64,000 nt of DNA from Candidatus Bathyarchaeota archaeon (GTDB taxonomy: Archaea; Thermoproteota; Bathyarchaeia; RBG-16-48-13; JAGTRE01): NCBI GenBank assembly GCA_018396415.1, contig JAGTRE010000006.1, forward strand, positions 17,036 through 81,035. The letters run 5' to 3'. Shown piece by piece: positions 59,924 to 64,000 of the stretch. Numbering within the stretch: position 1 is the first letter of the stretch; the number at the start of each line of letters is the position of its first letter. Both the position numbers and the translations under genes were made by a program. The notes under the pieces are model-generated. The model was given only the letters and a program-made list of their open reading frames with translations. It did no database searches and was not told the DNA's origin.

Positions 59924-60715
59924 TCAAGATGGTTGAGAGGCTCGTGGACGACTGAAAGTCCAGTCTCTGCTTTGATATTTTTCTGTTTGTAGTCTAGTTG
60001 CTAACACCATCTCCTCCTCGGTTAAGGCATTTTTTAATAACTCAATCTCCAATGCTTCTTCAAATCCGATTTTTAACGCGTTTGCAACTTCCTCAAACGT
60101 TACGCGTCTTCCCATTTCTCTATTAATGGTGGTTACTCTTTCCTCAACGGTTTTGATTGCTTTATCACTAATCTTCTCTATCCCCACACGTAATACCTTG
60201 AACATTGTCCTTATGTCCGCGTCAAGCAGAATTGTGCCATGTTGAAGAATAGCATTCCCTCTTCGTGTTTGGGCATTTCCTGAAATTTTTTTCCCATTTA
60301 CGATTATGTCATTAATTGGTTTAAATTCAGCGTTAATCCCTATCTTGTTGAGTGCTATTACGATTCCATTACATATGGTTTCATATGACTTCGTTATATC
60401 TTCAGGAATCTTCGGATTTCCTTGATCAACTATGACACTGTAGGTTAGTTCGCCGTTATAATCGTGATAAACGGCGCCCCCTCCAGTCATTCTTCTAACC
60501 ACATCAACTCCTAACTCCTGGCACACATCTAGGTTTACTTCTTGTTCAACTAGTTGGAAATATCCAATTGAGACAGCTGAGGGCTTCCAACGATAAAAGC
60601 GAATTGTATTCGGGACCACGCCTTGGCTTCTTTTTTGAGTTATCGCTTCATCAATCGCCATATTCATATAGGCGTTATAAACATCGAGGCCGAGTAACCG
60701 CCATTTTTCTAACAT
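59924..60715 (-). CDS. Lipoate/octanoate protein ligase
   Basis: A 263-residue LplA-type ligase with intact motifs: WRLLGLDVYNAYMNMAIDEA, RRMTGGGAVYHDYNGELTYS near 75 and NGKKISGNAQTRRGNAILQH near 133 with the catalytic Lys. It starts four bases after the LipS-type gene at 60720, so the two are coupled. It likely loads octanoate or lipoate onto carrier proteins that the LipS enzymes then sulfurate. One of four LplA homologues in this window. Confidence 0.9.
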   Translation of the reverse strand: MLEKWRLLGLDVYNAYMNMAIDEAITQKRSQGVVPNTIRFYRWKPSAVSIGYFQLVEQEVNLDVCQELGVDVVRRMTGGGAVYHDYNGELTYSVIVDQGNPKIPEDITKSYETICNGIVIALNKIGINAEFKPINDIIVNGKKISGNAQTRRGNAILQHGTILLDADIRTMFKVLRVGIEKISDKAIKTVEERVTTINREMGRRVTFEEVANALKIGFEEALEIELLKNALTEEEMVLATRLQTEKYQSRDWTFSRPRASQPS

Positions 60716-60719
60716 TTAC

Positions 60720-61763
60720 CTACCTCCATTTTGAACCGTAGAGTTGCATTTCAATTTCGGCGATTTGGCTTGGGGAAGGTTTTTCTGGATAATTATAGAT
60801 GGGTCCCGTCGGTCTCTCATTATAGAACGGTCGGTTGCAGTGTGGGCATCCCGATGTTATGAAGGGTTCCCCGGTTTTAATAAGTCGTTTCAATTCTGTT
60901 TCAGAAATGCCGAAGTCGCGGATTGCTTCATGCTCATCGAAACTCATTTTGCTAAACCGGCTTTTTCCATTTACTATAAGATAACGGGCAATCTGTATTC
61001 GCCTATACCGCTCGATTGGCGGTGGTGGGTGATTTTCTAAGTAAGTTCCTGGAATGGGAGTGAAGGCAAAAAGTCCTGGATAAACACCGACGTTAACAAG
61101 TTGTTGAATTACTTTTACAAGGTCTTTTTCTGTTTCTCCAAGCCCAACGATAAGGTGTGTGCTCACCCGACCAGCCTTTAAAACATCTACAGCAGCTTTT
61201 AGCGCTTCAAAATGTCCCTCCCAAGTATAAGGTCCGTCAGCATCGAAACCTTTAACTTTGTTAAATATTTCTTTAGTTGCCGCATCAATCGGAATTCCAA
61301 TGCGATCTATTCCCACTCGTGCCAGCAACTCAATCTCAGTTTTAGCAAGCGGTTGACAAGAGACTGAGATTGGAATATCTACACATGATCGAATTTCCTG
61401 CACGAGACCTAAGACGTCTTTAAGCATTTCGGGGTAATTTATGGCTTGAATGCAAACGCGTTTGATTAAAGCATCCATTGCAGCATGTTTTATCCTTGAG
61501 ATCACCTTATGAGAAGTGAAAATAGGCCAAGTTACTCTTGAAAGCAAATCCGCCTTCGCCGTACTATTTACTGCCTGTGGACAAAACCTACAGTTAGCTA
61601 CGCATTTCTTCGGAGTGTATGTAAGAAGATACGCTGTCGTAGGTTTCGCATTTAATATTCCAGTGGTTAGTCCAAGGATTACCGCGGAGCCATAGGATAC
61701 CCGTACTTTTTCCGGCAGTGTATATACGGTCTGCTTAACATCTTTAACCTGCATCAATGTCAT
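60720..61763 (-). CDS. LipS-type radical SAM lipoyl synthase subunit
   Basis: A 347-residue paralogue of the 55080-56171 protein: cluster motif KKCVANCRFCPQA near residue 53, THLIVGLGETEKDLVK near 196 and C-terminal SGCPHCNRPFYNERPTGP near 307. Shared C-terminal Cys pair and LGETEK segment support a LipS1/LipS2 pair encoded in one locus, on opposite strands. First gene of the minus-strand half, followed by lplA. The divergent 170 bases to inositol phosphate synthase hold its promoter. Confidence 0.82.
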   Translation of the reverse strand: MTLMQVKDVKQTVYTLPEKVRVSYGSAVILGLTTGILNAKPTTAYLLTYTPKKCVANCRFCPQAVNSTAKADLLSRVTWPIFTSHKVISRIKHAAMDALIKRVCIQAINYPEMLKDVLGLVQEIRSCVDIPISVSCQPLAKTEIELLARVGIDRIGIPIDAATKEIFNKVKGFDADGPYTWEGHFEALKAAVDVLKAGRVSTHLIVGLGETEKDLVKVIQQLVNVGVYPGLFAFTPIPGTYLENHPPPPIERYRRIQIARYLIVNGKSRFSKMSFDEHEAIRDFGISETELKRLIKTGEPFITSGCPHCNRPFYNERPTGPIYNYPEKPSPSQIAEIEMQLYGSKWR

Positions 61764-61933
61764 CCTTTACCTTTCAACTGGATTCAAGATCATATCGGTA
61801 AACTTTCGCGGGATATGATATTTATTCCCATCGCTACAGTAGGAAAGAAGCTCATCATCATTTGTCGATTTATTCTATGATTTTAAAGGTATTTATATTA
61901 TAATTATGTAATATTTCATAATAATAATATGAG

Positions 61934-63016
61934 ATGACTTATATGGGTGAAATCCGCGTTGCCATAGCTGGAGTTGGAAACTGCGCCTCAGCATTAGTAC
62001 AGGGAGTTTATTACTATAAGAACGTTAAAGAAGAAGAATTTGTACCCGGGCTCCTTCACATAAACTTTGGCGGATACTATCCTCGTGACATTCGATTTGT
62101 TGCCGCGTTTGATATTAACCAAGAGAAAGTCGGCAACGACCTAGGAGACGCGATTTATGCTCCTCCTAATAATACACCAGTTTTTTATAAAGTTCCAAAG
62201 CTAGGTGTAACAGTAAAACGAGCCCCCATCCTAGATGGACTGGGAAAATTCTGCAAACCCATAATCAAGGTAGCTTCCTCAGAAAAGGTCGTAGATGTCG
62301 CTGAAGAATTAAGAAAGGCGAAGGCAGATCTACTGTTAAATTATGTACCCGTTGGAAGCGAGCGAGCCGCGCGGTTTTATGCAAAGGCAGCTATCGAGGC
62401 TGGGTGCGCTTTTATCAATTGTATGCCATCCTTTATTGCTTCAGTACCCTTTTGGCAAAGGAAATTCCAGCAGGCTGATCTTCCAGTAGCTGGAGACGAT
62501 GTGATGAGTCAAATTGGCGCTACGGTACTTCATAAAACCATTGCAAAACTCTTCGTAGATCGAGGCGTAAAAATCGATGAGAGTTATCAGTTAAATGTCG
62601 GTGGAGACACAGACTTCCTAAATATGCTTGATGAAACGAGGTTGATGACAAAGCGCGAGAGCAAGACTAGCGCCGTGCAGGCGATGGTGCCCTATCCAGT
62701 GCCACTTCGCATCGGACCAAGCGATTACATTGATTTTCTCAAAAACATCAAGATATGTTATATTTCAATGAAAGGGAAATATTTCGGTGACACGCCTGTG
62801 AAGTTAGATTTGAAACTTGAAGTTGTAGACGCCCCGAATAGTGCTGGAGTAATAATTGATGCCATCAGGGCGACAAAAATTGCTTTAGATAGGGGAATCT
62901 CAGGTCCATTAATTAGCATATCTGCATATGCCTTCAAACATCCACCGGTACATGCCCCATACGAGGTTGCAAAAACTTGGGTTAAAGATTTCCTTGAAGG
63001 TAAAAGGGATCGCTAA
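61934..63016 (+). CDS. ino1: Myo-inositol-1-phosphate synthase
   Basis: A 360-residue archaeal/actinobacterial-type synthase that converts glucose 6-phosphate to inositol 1-phosphate with NAD: IAGVGNCASALVQGVYYY near residue 9, NYVPVGSERAARFYA near 137, GDDVMSQIGATVLHKT near 189 and NVGGDTDFLNML near 226. It supplies inositol for archaeal membrane lipids. A TATA-like TATTTATATTA lies near 61890. ATG 61943 is an alternative start three codons in. Confidence 0.95.
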   Translation: MTYMGEIRVAIAGVGNCASALVQGVYYYKNVKEEEFVPGLLHINFGGYYPRDIRFVAAFDINQEKVGNDLGDAIYAPPNNTPVFYKVPKLGVTVKRAPILDGLGKFCKPIIKVASSEKVVDVAEELRKAKADLLLNYVPVGSERAARFYAKAAIEAGCAFINCMPSFIASVPFWQRKFQQADLPVAGDDVMSQIGATVLHKTIAKLFVDRGVKIDESYQLNVGGDTDFLNMLDETRLMTKRESKTSAVQAMVPYPVPLRIGPSDYIDFLKNIKICYISMKGKYFGDTPVKLDLKLEVVDAPNSAGVIIDAIRATKIALDRGISGPLISISAYAFKHPPVHAPYEVAKTWVKDFLEGKRDR

Positions 63017-63044
63017 AAGATAGTTGTGTTTTGTTAATCTTGAG

Positions 63045-63194
63045 CTAGGACTCTGTACGCCAAAGTTCTTTCTTTAACATATCCCGTACCGCCGCTCTAA
63101 TGGCAGCGCTACGGCTTGGATACATTCCAGCCCTTATAAGATCATCTAAGCCTTCAATAAGGGCTTCGGGCAACTTGACTGTAACGAGTTTCAT
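63045..63194 (-). CDS. Ribbon-helix-helix DNA-binding protein
   Basis: A 49-residue RHH protein: strand KLVTVKLPEALIEGLDDLI, then RSAAIRAAVRDMLKKEL helix. Start ATG 63194 with GGTGGGAAATAAT upstream. Such minimal RHH proteins are dimeric regulators common in archaea. Two AACGTT-type sites lie upstream (63249-63263 and near 63300) and may be its own operator. Confidence 0.8.
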   Translation of the reverse strand: MKLVTVKLPEALIEGLDDLIRAGMYPSRSAAIRAAVRDMLKKELWRTES

Positions 63195-63248
63195 ATTATT
63201 TCCCACCATCTAAGGGTAATACGATTTAAACACGCCATAGATGTTAAA

Positions 63249-63263
63249 AACGTTTTATACGTT
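63249..63263 (-). promoter_or_regulatory. AACGT inverted repeat before the RHH gene
   Basis: AACGT (63249-63253) and ACGTT (63259-63263) flank TTTAT; on the minus strand this overlaps a TATAAAAC TATA-like box about 60 bases before the RHH start. Another AACGTT occurs near 63300. Candidate autoregulatory site. Confidence 0.4.
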
Positions 63264-63421
63264 CAAATGAGTAAAAAGACCCGTTAAAACTTCAAAATCA
63301 ACGTTAAATGAGGTAAAACTTACTCTATAGGGCAAAACTTAAGTTAATCGCGAAGGGCTTTTGGCTTAAATATTATTTTCCTTTTCATAAAAATCGCGGT
63401 AAAATTGATTTTGGTGTATCG

Positions 63422-63769
63422 TCACCTCAACGCTGGGCTAAATATTGCGAGGAAACGCATTGTTTCATCTCCGGTGTTTTTAAGGCTATGTTTTTCCTTT
63501 GGTGGGCCAATAGCGATAGATCCGGCTTGGACATTGAACTTTTTATTTTCAACGGTAAGTACCCCGGACCCACTGACTATGTAGTGGATTTCAAATTGAG
63601 TTTCATGCAAGTGTTCAAAGAGCTCTCCACCTGGGTTGAGCTCGCAGACAAGAAAAGTTAACTTGTTATCGGACATCGCGCCTGTTATCAAGGTCTTCAT
63701 TACGAAGTCTCTACCTAGCTCTTCTGGAATTTCCCATTTCATATTTTTCTCGTTGAGTACTATTCCCAT
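63422..63769 (-). CDS. Cupin-domain protein
   Basis: A 115-residue single-domain cupin. Metal-binding residues are in GGELFEHLHETQFEIHYIV (motif 1, near residue 50-68) and PPKEKHSLKN (motif 2 His), with GSGVLTV between. Small cupins bind a divalent metal and act as isomerases, dioxygenases or sensors; function not predictable. ATG 63769. Confidence 0.85.
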   Translation of the reverse strand: MGIVLNEKNMKWEIPEELGRDFVMKTLITGAMSDNKLTFLVCELNPGGELFEHLHETQFEIHYIVSGSGVLTVENKKFNVQAGSIAIGPPKEKHSLKNTGDETMRFLAIFSPALR

Positions 63770-63893
63770 CGTATTTCCTCCGAACTTTAACCCATTCCAG
63801 TGAATAAAGTTTCTTTTCCTTTAAGGTTTGCTTTCTCATATCCTTAATACGATTTTGTTGTCTCTTACAACATACTAATACAAAAATACAAAA

Positions 63894-64000
63894 TTGAAGA
63901 CTTCATTAAAGGACGAGAATCGGGTGGAGGCTGAGCTAATACCGCCTATTTCATTCGCCGGAAAAGAGGGAAAAAGGTTATATCTCGAATATGTATTTGA
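63894..64000 (+). CDS. Possible CDS running off the window
   Basis: An open frame from TTG 63894 (or GTG 63924) to the window edge, beginning MKTSLKDENRVEAELIPP and then ISFAGKEGKRLYLEYVF. AT-rich promoter-like sequence precedes it. Too short to identify. Confidence 0.35.
   Translation, partial: MKTSLKDENRVEAELIPPISFAGKEGKRLYLEYVF

Noticed and set aside
1..64000. CRISPR array, insertion sequences, prophage, rRNA
   Set aside because: No regularly spaced repeats, transposase or phage structural genes, and no long rRNA-like GC-rich tract were seen.

Overview
The window reads as archaeal chromosome. Evidence: a LysW-dependent arginine/lysine pathway, an ADP-dependent sugar kinase, an archaeal-type myo-inositol-1-phosphate synthase, DUF763, a tungsten aldehyde:ferredoxin oxidoreductase, LipS-type radical SAM proteins instead of LipA, frequent GTG/TTG starts, GGTGA/GGAGG ribosome sites and TTTAAATA-type TATA boxes. 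The mix suggests a TACK-type, perhaps Bathyarchaeia-like, anaerobe, but lineage is inference only. No rRNA, convincing tRNA, CRISPR array or insertion sequence was seen.

Layout. 1-11.7 kb: one minus-strand operon argG-argH-carA-carB-lysW-lysX-lysY-lysZ-lysJ-Lrp regulator, with a perfect inverted repeat in front of argG. 12-18.2 kb: small regulators, a ferredoxin-ArsR fusion followed by a lone GcvH-like carrier protein, two paralogous unknown proteins on either side of them, and a GNAT-like/B12-type radical SAM pair. 18.3-21.4 kb: ferredoxin-AOR-MoaD-MoaD operon. 21.8-26.1 kb: MobB fused to an Fe-S domain, Cys-rich small proteins, and two lipoate-ligase homologues, one degenerate and fused to a thioredoxin-like domain. 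26.5-34.7 kb: an ArsB/SLC13-like permease, a CopG/aspartyl-protease pair, a PadR-ABC exporter operon and a two-gene radical SAM operon. 34.8-48.8 kb: an arsenic/sulfur island holding DGC, OsmC, a BASS/ACR3-like transporter, a frameshifted radical SAM-SPASM gene, ACR3, a decayed molybdopterin oxidoreductase with its Fe-S subunit, a thioredoxin-like/TusBCD-like/Fe-S operon, arsR, an ACR3 remnant, arsC, and an ArsP permease with a thioredoxin-like partner. 48.9-53.9 kb: housekeeping genes (ADP-sugar kinase, regulator, OMP decarboxylase, DUF763). 54.1-55.1 kb: a decayed MNT/HEPN toxin-antitoxin pair. 55.1-61.8 kb: a lipoate locus with two LipS-type radical SAM proteins, two ligases (one fused to DUF116), a geranylgeranyl-reductase-like flavoprotein and a third radical SAM protein. 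62-64 kb: inositol phosphate synthase, a ribbon-helix-helix regulator, a cupin.

How the genes may work together. The lipoate locus can supply lipoyl groups for carrier proteins such as the GcvH-like protein at 14.7 kb, yet no glycine cleavage or 2-oxoacid dehydrogenase genes are present here. The lipoate-ligase paralogue at 24.2 kb carries a C-terminal domain resembling the free-standing thioredoxin-like protein that opens the TusBCD-like operon at 43.1 kb, and the MobB fusion and the last gene of that operon share an identically spaced four-Cys Fe-S domain. Several island promoters carry short inverted arms separated by 14 bases around the TATA box. Together these links suggest one arsenic- or redox-responsive sulfur/lipoyl network. 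This is inference and is listed as such. The 36-42 kb part of the island shows repeated one-base losses, an internal deletion and a lost Fe-S ligand, so it is either decaying or partly mis-assembled.
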